Assembly: GCA_947624725.1 (NCBI GenBank)
Contig: CANQLP010000025.1
Location: forward strand, 1 to 19,514
Reading direction: 5' to 3'
DNA from: an uncultured Clostridia bacterium
GTDB taxonomy: Bacteria > Bacillota_A > Clostridia > TANB77 > CAG-508
DNA length: 19,514 bases
Under the pieces are notes generated by a model that saw nothing but the letters and a program-made list of their open reading frames with translations, had not been told where the DNA came from and did not search any database. A program made the translations under genes and the position numbers. Below, in pieces: positions 1 through 7,969 of the stretch (position 1 is the stretch's first letter; each line of letters begins with the position of its first letter).

Positions 1-23
1 TCAAAAATCTGCAAACCCTTTAT

Positions 24-2792
24 TTATGCGTTTTTTCCACAACAGTTCTTGTATTTCTTCCCACTTCCACATGGACATGGATCATTTCTTCCAACCTTTG
101 GTCCTTTATTTACAACAGTTGTAACACTTGTCTTTTCTTGAGGTTTTGGTGCAGGTCCATTTGAGCTTTCATAATTTATACTATTTAAAGTTTCTTGTGC
201 TGCTCTTGTTATCTCTACTGTCTGTCTTCTTCCAGTTTCTTCTCTTTTCTGAATATGAAGCATAAGTTTTACAACATCAACTCTAATATTTGCAACCATC
301 TCATCAAACATATCGAATCCTTCAATTCTATATTGATCTACTGGATTCTTTTGTCCATATGCTCTTAATCCTATTCCGTTTTTTAATTCATCCATGCTAT
401 CAATGTGATCCATCCATTTTTGATCAACAACTCTAAGCATAACTACTCTTTCAAGTTCACGAATTCCTTCTTCTCCAATTTCTTTTTCCTTTGCTTCATA
501 ATTTGAAAGTGCTTCATTTTGTAATTTTTCTATTAATTCTTGTTTATCTAATTTATCAACATCATCTGCAATATTTATATCAAATATATTTTTAACTTCT
601 TGTACTAGTGCTTCTTTATTTGCATGCTCTCCATCAGCTAAATATAGTTCTATAATGTCACTTGCTGTTCCCTTAATCATTGATATTATATTGTCTCTTA
701 AATTTTGTCCATCTAATACTTCTTTTCTTTGTTTATAAATAATTTCTCTTTGTACATTCATTACATCATCATATTGTAGTACATTTTTACGAATACTAAA
801 GTTTCTGCCTTCTACTCTCTTTTGTGCCCTTTCTACTGCATTAGAAATCATCTTTGACTCAATTGGAATATTCTCATCTGCACCTAGTGTTTCATATACA
901 GAGTTTATCATATCTCCACCGAAAATTTTCATTAAGTCATCATCTAAGCCTATATAAAATCTAGATTCACCAGTATCTCCTTGACGACCACTTCTTCCTC
1001 TTAACTGATTATCAATTCTTCTTGACTCATGTCTTTCTGTACCAATTATTTTTAAGCCACCAGCTTCAATTACTTTCTCTTTTTCTTCTTTAATTTCATT
1101 ATCGAATTTTTCTTTTAATTCCTTAAAATTCTTTCTAGCTTCTAGTATTTGACTATCATCTGTTTCATTAAATGCATTTGCTTGTTCTATTAGTTCTTCT
1201 GGAACTTTTCTTTTTCTCATTTCGTTCATAGCCAAATATTCAGAATTTCCACCAAGCATAATATCTGTACCACGACCAGCCATATTTGTTGCAATAGTAA
1301 CTGCTCCGAATTTACCTGCTTGTGCAATGATTTCTGCTTCTTTTTCATGGAACTTTGCATTTAATACCTCGTGAGGTATTCCTTCTCTTTTTAAAATATT
1401 GCTTAATTTTTCTGATTTTTCAATTGAAATTGTTCCGACTAGAACAGGTTGCCCTTTCTTATGACTTTCTTTTATATCTTCTACTATTGCTCTAAATTTT
1501 GCATTCTCATTTTTATATATTATATCATTTCTATCAACTCTTATCATTGGCTTATTTGTAGGAATGCTTATTACATCCAAATTATAGATTTCTCTAAATT
1601 CTTCCTCCTCTGTCATAGCAGTACCTGTCATTCCAGAAAGTTTATCATACATTCTAAAGTAATTTTGGAATGTTATAGTTGCAAGAGTCTTAGATTCATC
1701 AGCAATTTTAACATTTTCCTTTGCTTCTATTGCTTGATGAAGTCCATTATTATATCTTCTTCCATACATTATTCTTCCTGTAAATTCATCTACAATTAGA
1801 ACTTCTCCATCTTTTACTATGTAGTCTATATCTTTTTTCATAACTCCATAAGCACGCAAGCTTTGATTTACATGGTGTACTAAGTCTGCATTGTCTAGGT
1901 CATTATAATTTTCTATATTAAATTCTTTTTCTGCTTTTTTTATACCTTTTTGAGTAAGTGATGCAGATTTTGCTTTTAAGTCAACAATATAATCGTATTT
2001 TTCATTATCTTCTGCTTGTTCAAAATCTTTTACATCTTCTTCTACAATAATCTTAGGAGTAAGTTTCTTTACGAAATTATTAGCCTTTACATATAGTTCA
2101 GAAGATTTATTTGCTCTACCAGATATAATAAGCGGTGTCCTTGCTTCATCTATTAAAATACTATCTATTTCGTCTACAATCGCATAGCTTAATTCTCTTT
2201 GTACCGCTTGATCTTTATATATAACCATATTATCTCTTAAATAATCAAAACCAAATTCATTGTTAGTTCCATATATTATATCTGAAGCATATGCTTTTTT
2301 CTTTTCATCTTGGTTCATTCCACTTATAACAAGTCCAACTGTTAAGCCTAAAAATTTATATAGTTTTCCCATCCATTCGCTGTCACGCTTAGCCAAATAA
2401 TCGTTTACGGTTATAATATGAACACCTTTGCCTGTTAGGCTATTTAAGTAAGCTGGAAGTGTTGCAACTAATGTTTTTCCTTCTCCTGTTTTCATTTCTG
2501 CAATTCTTCCTTGATGAAGTATAATTCCACCGATTAGTTGTACATCAAAATGTCTCATTCCTAGTACCCTTTTAGAAGCCTCACGAACAACAGCAAAAGC
2601 TTCTGGAAGTAAAGAATCTAAACTTTCTCCGTCTTGTACTCTTACTTTAAACTCTGCAGTTTTTTCTTTAAGCTCACTATCTGTAAGCTTTGAAATTTCC
2701 TCTTCTAAACTATTAATTTTATCAATTATTGGCATTACTCTTTTTACTTCTTTTTCTGAATAGTTACCAAATATCTTCTTAAATATTCCCAT
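24..2792 (-). CDS. secA: Preprotein translocase ATPase SecA
   Basis: SecA is the cytosolic motor that drives unfolded preproteins through the SecYEG channel. The translation is full length (922 aa from ATG at 2792). It shows the Walker A region [11 protein letters not shown], the DEAD-type [17 protein letters not shown], the helicase motif [21 protein letters not shown], and a C-terminal zinc-binding tail with [13 protein letters not shown] for SecB/ribosome contact. A GTG at 2801 would add three residues, but it lies only 3 nt from the AAGGAAGG ribosome site at 2805-2812. The ATG gives MGIFKKIFG, a typical SecA start, at 12 nt spacing. The ribosome site overlaps the stop of the upstream HD gene, so the two are probably translated in tandem. 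The gene contains no in-frame CGG codon. Its six CGG trinucleotides in the coding sense all straddle codons as NNC-GGN, and its frame is intact throughout. Confidence 0.97.
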   Translation of the reverse strand: MGIFKKIFGNYSEKEVKRVMPIIDKINSLEEEISKLTDSELKEKTAEFKVRVQDGESLDSLLPEAFAVVREASKRVLGMRHFDVQLIGGIILHQGRIAEMKTGEGKTLVATLPAYLNSLTGKGVHIITVNDYLAKRDSEWMGKLYKFLGLTVGLVISGMNQDEKKKAYASDIIYGTNNEFGFDYLRDNMVIYKDQAVQRELSYAIVDEIDSILIDEARTPLIISGRANKSSELYVKANNFVKKLTPKIIVEEDVKDFEQAEDNEKYDYIVDLKAKSASLTQKGIKKAEKEFNIENYNDLDNADLVHHVNQSLRAYGVMKKDIDYIVKDGEVLIVDEFTGRIMYGRRYNNGLHQAIEAKENVKIADESKTLATITFQNYFRMYDKLSGMTGTAMTEEEEFREIYNLDVISIPTNKPMIRVDRNDIIYKNENAKFRAIVEDIKESHKKGQPVLVGTISIEKSEKLSNILKREGIPHEVLNAKFHEKEAEIIAQAGKFGAVTIATNMAGRGTDIMLGGNSEYLAMNEMRKRKVPEELIEQANAFNETDDSQILEARKNFKELKEKFDNEIKEEKEKVIEAGGLKIIGTERHESRRIDNQLRGRSGRQGDTGESRFYIGLDDDLMKIFGGDMINSVYETLGADENIPIESKMISNAVERAQKRVEGRNFSIRKNVLQYDDVMNVQREIIYKQRKEVLDGQNLRDNIISMIKGTASDIIELYLADGEHANKEALVQEVKNIFDINIADDVDKLDKQELIEKLQNEALSNYEAKEKEIGEEGIRELERVVMLRVVDQKWMDHIDSMDELKNGIGLRAYGQKNPVDQYRIEGFDMFDEMVANIRVDVVKLMLHIQKREETGRRQTVEITRAAQETLNSINYESSNGPAPKPQEKTSVTTVVNKGPKVGRNDPCPCGSGKKYKNCCGKNA

Positions 2793-2810
2793 GTTTTTCA
2801 CATTCCTTCC

Positions 2811-3375
2811 TTATGCATTTAACTCTTTTTCTATTTCATCTTCTGTATCACGCATTGCTAAAATTGTCTTTTCAAATAATTCATCTAATTCCCAGCCAAG
2901 TTCTTCTGCTCCTTTTCTTATTGTGTCTCTAGAACATCCAGCAGCAAACTTTTTATCTTTAAATTTTTTCTTTAAGCTAGAAACTTCCATATCCTTTGTT
3001 GATTTTGATGGTCTCATCTTTGCAGCTGCCCAGATAAGTCCTGTAAGTTCGTCTACTGCAAATAGTATTTTTTCCATTTTTTCTTCTGGTTTTACATCAG
3101 AACATATACCATATCCGTGACTGCAAATTGCATGTACCATTTTTTCATCTGCATTTATTTCTTTTAAAAGTTCTGGTGCTTTTTTGCAATGCTCTTCTGG
3201 ATATTGTTCAAAATCTATGTCGTGTAATAACCCGAACTAAGCCCCAAAAATTTTCATCTTCTCCATTTTCTCTTGCAAAATATCTCATAACACCTTCTAC
3301 TGTATAAGCGTGTCTTATATGAAATTCATCTTTATTATACTTCTTTAATAATTTAATTGCTTCTTCTCTATCCAC
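2811..3375 (-). CDS. HD-domain (HDIG-type) hydrolase, one CGG +1 shift
   Basis: This is a 187-aa protein of the small predicted HD-superfamily metal-dependent phosphohydrolases; the substrate is unknown. It starts at GTG (3375-3373) with AAGGAGG seven bases upstream. Conserved features are RHAYTVEGVMRYFA near residues 21-34, the HD pair in GLLHDID at about 48-54, and SHGYG further on. Conventional reading splits it: frame 0 covers codons 1-47 and the rest continues from 3233 in the next frame. Skipping the C at 3234 (GTT-C-GGG) joins FWGLV to GLLHD, exactly as in the family, and gives 47+140 residues with no other defect. It is transcribed ahead of secA from the promoter at 3406-3433. The family assignment is secure; the biological role is not. 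Confidence 0.85.
3232..3234 (-). other. CGG +1 recoding site 1 (HD hydrolase)
   Basis: Coding strand reads GTT-C-GGG. Skipping the C at 3234 joins FWGLV to GLLHD just before the HD metal ligands. Confidence 0.85.
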
Positions 3376-3405
3376 AATAAGTCCTCCTTAATTTTTATCT
3401 ATTGT

Positions 3406-3433
3406 ATTATATCATATATTCCATAGATTTCAA
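3406..3433 (-). promoter_or_regulatory. Promoter of HD hydrolase-secA
   Basis: On the minus strand there is a -35 TTGAAA (3433-3428), a 16-nt spacer, and a -10 TATAAT (3411-3406) preceded by TG one base away (extended -10). It lies about 30 bp upstream of the GTG start and diverges from the tRNA-Tyr promoter. Confidence 0.75.
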
Positions 3434-3472
3434 TTTTTTTGATAAAATTTATTAAAAAATTTCAAAATTGGG

Positions 3473-3501
3473 TTGACACAAATAGAAAAACATATTATAA
3501 T
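3473..3501 (+). promoter_or_regulatory. SigA-type promoter of tRNA-Tyr
   Basis: Perfect -35 TTGACA (3473-3478), 17-nt spacer, perfect -10 TATAAT (3496-3501). The expected start is near 3508, about 18 nt ahead of the tRNA. A consensus promoter suits a stable RNA gene. Confidence 0.88.
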
Positions 3502-3525
3502 AAATAGCGTTGTAATAAATATTTT

Positions 3526-3611
3526 GGGTAGGTGGCCGAGTGGCTAAAGGCGGCAGACTGTAAATCTGTTCTCATTTGAGTACGATGGTTCGAATCCATC
3601 CCTGCCCACCA
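3526..3611 (+). tRNA. tRNA-Tyr (GUA)
   Basis: An 86-nt class II tRNA. The acceptor GGGTAGG pairs with CCTGCCC, the anticodon stem is CAGA/TCTG with loop CTGTAAA (anticodon GTA at 3560-3562), there is a long variable arm, the T-loop is GGTTCGAATCC and CCA is encoded. It contains CGG and CCG trinucleotides, yet its fold is undisturbed. This argues that extra bases beside CGG are not a general sequencing artefact here. Confidence 0.96.
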
Positions 3612-3618
3612 AAAAATG

Positions 3619-3651
3619 AAACCGTGGCTTTTGCTATGGTTTTATTTTTTT
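3619..3651 (+). terminator. Rho-independent terminator of tRNA-Tyr
   Basis: AAACCGTGGC (3619-3628) pairs with GCTATGGTTT (3633-3642) over 10 bp including two G-T pairs, around a TTTT loop, followed by ATTTTTTT. It sits 8 nt after the encoded CCA. Confidence 0.88.
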
Positions 3652-3670
3652 GCATTATAGAGAAAAAAGT

Positions 3671-3699
3671 TTGACTGCTTCTCCTTTTTATGATATAAA
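3671..3699 (+). promoter_or_regulatory. Promoter of glycosyltransferase-traX
   Basis: -35 TTGACT (3671-3676), 17-nt spacer, -10 TATAAA (3694-3699) with a TGA just before it (extended -10). The glycosyltransferase ATG follows about 40 nt downstream with AAAGGAAG as ribosome site. Confidence 0.7.
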
Positions 3700-3740
3700 T
3701 ATAACTAAAATAAAGTATAAAATATAAAGGAAGATTATAT

Positions 3741-4713
3741 ATGGAAGAAACTGAAAATAAAAGAAAATTAGTTACAATATTAATACCTGCATATAATGAA
3801 CACGAAGTTATCCCTATTTTATATGATAGACTTGTAGCTCTTATGGATAGTCAACCAAATTATGACTTCGAAATTTTATTTGTAAATGATGGTAGCAAAG
3901 ATGATACCCTTGAATTAATTAGGCACTTAAGAAAAAAAGATAATAGAGTTAACTATGTAAATTTATCTAGAAACTATGGTAAAGAAATTGCAATGATTGC
4001 AGGGTTTGATTATTCAAAAGGTGACTGTTTAATTATAGTAGATGCAGACCTTCAAGACCCACCTGAGCTTATCCCTGAAATGCTTAAATACTGGGAAGAA
4101 GGCTATGATGATGTGTATGCAAGGCGTAGAACTAGAAAAGGCGAAAGTCCTTTAAAAAAGCTTACTTCATGGGGATTTTATAGAACTCTTCAAAGCATGA
4201 CAAATATAGAAATTCAAAAAGATACTGGAGATTTCAGACTTTTAGATAGACGCTGCATCGAAGCTATTAAATCACTTCGTGAATCTCAAAGATATACTAA
4301 AGGTCTTTATAGCTGGATTGGATATAATAAAAAAGAAATTTTATATGATAGAGACCCAAGAGCTGCAGGACATACTAAATGGAACTATAGAGGTCTTATA
4401 AATCTATCTATTGATGGAATAACATCATTTACTACTTCTCCTCTACGCTGGGCTGCAATTGTTGGACTTCTTGTATCATTTGCAGGATTTATTTATATGC
4501 TTGTTATTATATTTAAGACTTTAATTTATGGAGTGGATGTTTCAGGATATGCCTCAATGATGGTTGTTATTTTATTCTTACGGTGGTATACAACTAATAT
4601 TCTTAGGCCTAATTGGAGAGTACCTAGGTAGAGCATTTTATGAGGTTAAAAGAAGGCCATTATATTTTATTGATTCATATAACGAGAAAAGAGAAACTAA
4701 CATGAAAGGATAA
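3741..4713 (+). CDS. GT2 glycosyltransferase (GtrB/DPM1-like), one CGG +1 shift
   Basis: A family 2 glycosyltransferase that probably moves a sugar from a nucleotide donor onto undecaprenyl phosphate at the inner membrane face. It has an N-terminal GT-A fold ([24 protein letters not shown]), the metal/donor motif [10 protein letters not shown] near residue 95, and two C-terminal membrane helices. Read conventionally it stops at 4631 with an aberrant tail after residue 280. Skipping the C at 4581 (TTA-C-GGT) restores the second helix as [19 protein letters not shown], the hallmark C-terminus of this family, and the product runs to TAA at 4711-4713 (323 aa). Because the gene lies on the plus strand, it shows that the extra C follows coding orientation. 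traX begins 5 nt downstream, with AAAGGA at the end of this gene as its ribosome site. The acceptor and sugar are unknown. Confidence 0.9.
4581..4583 (+). other. CGG +1 recoding site 2 (GT2, plus strand)
   Basis: TTA-C-GGT: skipping the C at 4581 joins VILFL to GGIQLI within the last membrane helix. It is the only plus-strand site. Confidence 0.88.
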
Positions 4714-4718
4714 ATTTT

Positions 4719-5420
4719 ATGTCTGCTTTTGTATTAAAATTAATTGCTGTGTTTGCTATGGCATGCGACCATTTTGGTTATTTAATATTTGGAAAATTTT
4801 CTTTCTTAAATTGTATAGGAAGAATTGCTTTCCCAATTTTTGCATATCAAATTACAGAAGGATATATTCATACAAAAAGCCTTAAAAAATATTTTTTAAG
4901 GCTTGCTATTTTTGCTTGCATATCACAAATTCCTTTTATGCTATTTATGACTATGTTAAATAGAAGTATCTTTTCCCTAAATATATTTTTCACATTACTT
5001 TTAGGGCTACTAGCAATTACAATATTTGATAATATATATACAAAATCAGATAATAAATTCTATAAAATTTTAGGTTTTATTGCTGTAATCTTAATTTCTG
5101 TATTTGCAAGTATTATAAACTGTGATTATGGAGCCTTCGGGGTTCTTGCTATATTCATATTCTATCTATTTAAACAAAATAAATTGCTTATGAATATTTC
5201 TTTTATTATACTTGTATTCTTCAGATACATTGAAGACATAATATACAGCACATACAAATTGCAATATATACTCCTTGCTATTTGTACATGCTTACCTCTT
5301 GTATTTATTAATCTTTATAATAATAAAAAAGGCAAAGACATAAAATATTTGCTTTACCTTTTCTATCCTCTACACCTATTAGTTATTTATGCACTTTATC
5401 TTTTAATTTATAGAGCATAA
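4719..5420 (+). CDS. TraX-family integral membrane protein
   Basis: A 233-aa, strongly hydrophobic protein with about seven to eight membrane segments. The N-terminus (LKLIAVFAMACDHFGYLIFG) and the following GRIAFPIFAYQITEGY are typical of the TraX family. That family is named for the F-plasmid pilin acetylase but is common on Firmicute chromosomes, where its role is not settled. It follows the glycosyltransferase by 5 nt, so both are probably one transcript, and a role in modifying a cell-surface glycan or lipid-linked product is a guess from context. Its only CGG straddles codons (TTC-GGG near 5138) and the frame is intact. The last 13 bases overlap the end of gpr on the other strand. Confidence 0.88.
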   Translation: MSAFVLKLIAVFAMACDHFGYLIFGKFSFLNCIGRIAFPIFAYQITEGYIHTKSLKKYFLRLAIFACISQIPFMLFMTMLNRSIFSLNIFFTLLLGLLAITIFDNIYTKSDNKFYKILGFIAVILISVFASIINCDYGAFGVLAIFIFYLFKQNKLLMNISFIILVFFRYIEDIIYSTYKLQYILLAICTCLPLVFINLYNNKKGKDIKYLLYLFYPLHLLVIYALYLLIYRA

Positions 5421-6341
5421 TTTATCCCTTTAGCAACAATCATTTTCATATTATCAATAAGCTCGTCTATTTCTTTTGGAGTAACTATCATATTATAATC
5501 TCCGTGGATTTAAAGCTTCTTTTATTTCTTCGTAATTATCTTTCTCCTTTAACTCATTTAGATAATCATTTGACCTTGCTTCATTTTGTAATTTCTGTAT
5601 AAATAAGTCCAATGCCTCATTTACAAGGACTGCACTTTCTACAACTGTAGGTATTCCGAAGTGCAATAACAGGAATTCCAAGTGTATTTACGCTTAACTC
5701 TTTTCTTGTATTTCCGAACTCCTGCACCTGGAACAATTCCTGTATCTGATAATTGTATTGTACTGCTTATCCTTTCTATACTTCTCGAAGCCAATGCATC
5801 TATAACAATTAAAAGCTTAGGCTTAATATTATTTACTATTCCCTCTAGTATTTCTAAAGTTTCAATTCCTGTTGTACCAAGAACTCCTGGAGATATTGCA
5901 CTTATTGGTCTTGTTCCCTCTTCTACATATTCTGGGAAATATTTTATAACATGTCTTGTAACTTCAATGTTTGAAATTACTTTTGGGCCGAAGTGAATCT
6001 GGTGTTACATATTCATTTCCAAGTCCTACTACTAAAACATCTGATGCCTTATCTATATGTGTATCTATCAGGCTCTTTAATTCTTCTGCTAATATATTTG
6101 ATATTTCTTCTATTTCTTCTTCTGTTACAATTTTAAGCTTTTTTATATCAATTGTAATATATGTTCCAATGGGTTTTCCAATTGCATCTTCTCCTGCTTT
6201 ATTTACAACCTTCACTTTTGATAATTTTATTTTTTCGCTTGGTTCACTTTCCTCGACTTCAATCCCATCTACTTCTTTTTTATTAATTTTTTCAAGTAGT
6301 TCTCGCCTCTCAACTGCAAGATCTGTCCTAAAATTATACAT
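5408..6341 (-). CDS. gpr: Germination protease GPR, four CGG +1 shifts
   Basis: GPR (peptidase family A25) degrades small acid-soluble spore proteins when spores germinate and is made as a zymogen in the forespore. It starts at ATG 6341 behind AAGGAGGAGGAT and opens with MYNFRTDLAVERREL, matching the processed N-terminal peptide of the family. Conventional reading breaks it into four or more fragments. Skipping one C at 5990, 5716, 5658 and 5504 yields segments of 117, 91, 19, 51 and 31 codons, a clean 309-aa protein ending at TAA 5410-5408. The repaired junctions are all expected family sequence: TPDSL-GPKVI, PGAGV-GNTRK, PVIAL-GIPTV and EALNP-GDYNM. Between sites the frame is clean, with no nonsense mutation or other indel. 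It converges with traX, overlapping by 13 bp. I found no convincing forespore sigma-factor promoter. Confidence 0.93.
5502..5504 (-). other. CGG +1 recoding site 3 (gpr)
   Basis: CCA-C-GGA: skipping the C at 5504 joins EALNP to GDYNM and adds the C-terminal 30 or so residues, which are otherwise lost. Confidence 0.83.
5656..5658 (-). other. CGG +1 recoding site 4 (gpr)
   Basis: CTT-C-GGA: skipping the C at 5658 joins PVIAL to GIPTVV, a conserved GPR segment. Confidence 0.88.
5714..5716 (-). other. CGG +1 recoding site 5 (gpr)
   Basis: GTT-C-GGA: skipping the C at 5716 joins PGAGV to GNTRKEL, an invariant GPR motif. Only 19 codons separate it from site 4. Confidence 0.88.
5988..5990 (-). other. 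CGG +1 recoding site 6 (gpr)
   Basis: CTT-C-GGC: skipping the C at 5990 joins TPDSL to GPKVI, the conserved TPDxLGP motif. Confidence 0.9.
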
Positions 6342-6403
6342 TTTATCCTCCTCCTTATTCTTCTTTATATTATTTTTATAAATTTTGGATAAAATATACA
6401 AAA

Positions 6404-6431
6404 AAAGAAAAAAGCGCAAACTTTTTTCTTT
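6404..6431 (-). terminator. Terminator after holA
   Basis: Inverted repeat of 11 bp: on the plus strand AAAGAAAAAAG (6404-6414), loop CGCAAA, CTTTTTTCTTT (6421-6431). On the minus strand it directly follows the holA stop and runs into a T tract. It closes the long upstream operon and insulates gpr. Confidence 0.78.
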
Positions 6432-6432
6432 T

Positions 6433-7460
6433 TTATGAACAATATCTACAAAGCAATCCCTCTAGTCCAATATTTAAGTCAATCTTTCCTATTTTATATC
6501 CTTCATCTAAATTAATAAATTCTTCTACAATCTTTCTTAATTCTTCTTCTTTAAAATAACTTGCTTGTGTCTTATACTTACTTGTCAAAAACATCTGATT
6601 AGGTTTAAGTCCAAGGGTTACTGCTAAATTTCTATTATATTTTTCACTTAATTTTACCAAATATAGTTTTTTAAAATGATTATACATAGTAATTAGAATC
6701 TTTTGCACAGGTTCTTTCTGATAGATAAGTTCTTGCAATATCTCAATAGACCTTTTTATATTCTTCTTACCGTAGGTTATCAGTTAAATCAAAAATATTA
6801 CTATCTAAGGTTTTTATCGCAAGAGCTTCTATATTTGCCTTTGTAATTTTTCCTCCTTCTCCTGCATATTCTATTTGCTTTCTTATTTCATTTATCAAAT
6901 TTTGCATATTAGTCCCAGATATATCAATTAATTCTTTTATTGCTCCATCTTCTACATTTACTTTATATGCATTGCAAATTGCCAAAAGCCTTTTTTCAAT
7001 TTGTATAGGCTTTTGAAATTCTACTTCGCAAATTACTCCACCGAACTTCCTCTATTTGTTTTGTTATATTAAGCTTATCAACACCTTCTTCTACAAATAC
7101 AAGAATTAGTGTATCCTTTATATCATTGAAATTATTTTTCAAATATTTTTCTAATTCATCTCTTATTTCTTTTAAGCCTGCTACTTTTCTCTTTGTCTCT
7201 TTCTTAAATATACCAGAATTTTTTACAATTATAAGTTTTTTCTCATATCCAAAAGGTGGTGTCTGAATTTCAGGCATAAGCGAATTTGAAATGCTTTCCT
7301 CATCAAGTTCTATATAATTTATTCCCGGCACTTTCTCTCCAAATAGCTTTTTTATTTTTTTCAAACAACTTTCTATTAAATATATTTCTTCCCCATATAA
7401 AAGATAAATTTCTTTTAAATTACCTTGATTTAATTCCTTTTCAAGTTCTTCTATCTTCAT
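6433..7460 (-). CDS. holA: DNA polymerase III delta subunit HolA, two CGG +1 shifts
   Basis: The delta subunit is the wrench of the clamp loader that opens the beta clamp. The repaired protein has 341 aa, the usual length. The N-terminal region IYLLYGEEIYLIESCLKKIKK is typical of HolA, and the middle carries the helical SGTNMQNLINEIRKQIEYA region (lid domain). It starts at ATG 7460 with AAGGAG lying inside the 3' end of ruvC. Conventional reading gives three fragments. Skipping the C at 7043 (GTT-C-GGT) and at 6772 (CTA-C-GGT) gives segments of 139, 90 and 112 codons with no other break. At the second site the zero frame reads CGG-TAA, so without the shift the product would lack the C-terminal third, which carries the collar domain. 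It is last in the operon, directly before the terminator. Confidence 0.92.
6770..6772 (-). other. CGG +1 recoding site 7 (holA)
   Basis: CTA-C-GGT: skipping the C at 6772 joins LTDNL to GKKNIK. In frame 0 the next codon is TAA. Confidence 0.85.
7041..7043 (-). other. CGG +1 recoding site 8 (holA)
   Basis: GTT-C-GGT: skipping the C at 7043 joins QIEEV to GGVIC. Confidence 0.86.
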
Positions 7461-7470
7461 CCTTAACTCC

Positions 7471-7956
7471 TTATAGCTTCTCTGCAAATTTCGAAGAGTG
7501 TGCATGGCAAATTGCCATTGCCATACTATCTGTTGTATCATCAAGCTTTGGAAGTTCATCTACTCCAAGTATTGTTTTTACCATTTTCTGTACCTGCACT
7601 TTGTCTGCCCTTCCATATCCAACAACTGCTTGTTTTACTTGAAGTGGAGTATATTCATATGTAGGGATTCCCCTTTGACAGCCTACAACTAATATTACTC
7701 CTCTTGCTTGTGCGACATTTATTGCAGTTTTAGCATTGTTATTGAAGAATAATTCCTCAACAGCAATACTATCTGGACTATATTTATCAATTATTGCATT
7801 TAAATCTGTAAATATTTCAGATAATCTTAATGGAAAAGACATTTTTGAATCTGTTTTTATCGCTCCACTTGCAATAAGTTTAAATTTATTTCCTATATAA
7901 TCTATAATACTATATCCTGTAATTCCGTATCCCGGGTCGATTCCTAAAATACGCAT
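7471..7956 (-). CDS. ruvC: Holliday junction resolvase RuvC
   Basis: RuvC cuts four-way DNA junctions during recombination, normally with RuvAB. The 161-aa protein opens with MRILGIDPGYGITGYSII, which carries the first catalytic Asp (residue 7). It has the second acid in AVEELFF and the closing acids in LDDTTDSMAMAICH near residue 145. ATG at 7956 has GGAGG 7-8 nt upstream. It lies 13 nt after the debranching-type glucosidase and 10 nt before holA. ruvAB are not in this window. It is intact in one frame; its two CGG trinucleotides in GIDPGYG straddle codons. Confidence 0.96.
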   Translation of the reverse strand: MRILGIDPGYGITGYSIIDYIGNKFKLIASGAIKTDSKMSFPLRLSEIFTDLNAIIDKYSPDSIAVEELFFNNNAKTAINVAQARGVILVVGCQRGIPTYEYTPLQVKQAVVGYGRADKVQVQKMVKTILGVDELPKLDDTTDSMAMAICHAHSSKFAEKL

Positions 7957-7969
7957 TTTTTCCTCCTGT

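Noticed and set aside
1449..1799. Long antisense ORFs such as those opposite secA, gpr, holA and upp
   Set aside because: They are low-complexity, Ser/Phe/Leu/Ile-rich shadows of conserved genes without ribosome sites or recognisable domains.
6342..6403. Sigma-F/G type promoter for gpr
   Set aside because: Expected from biology, but I could not find convincing -35/-10 boxes in this very AT-rich stretch.
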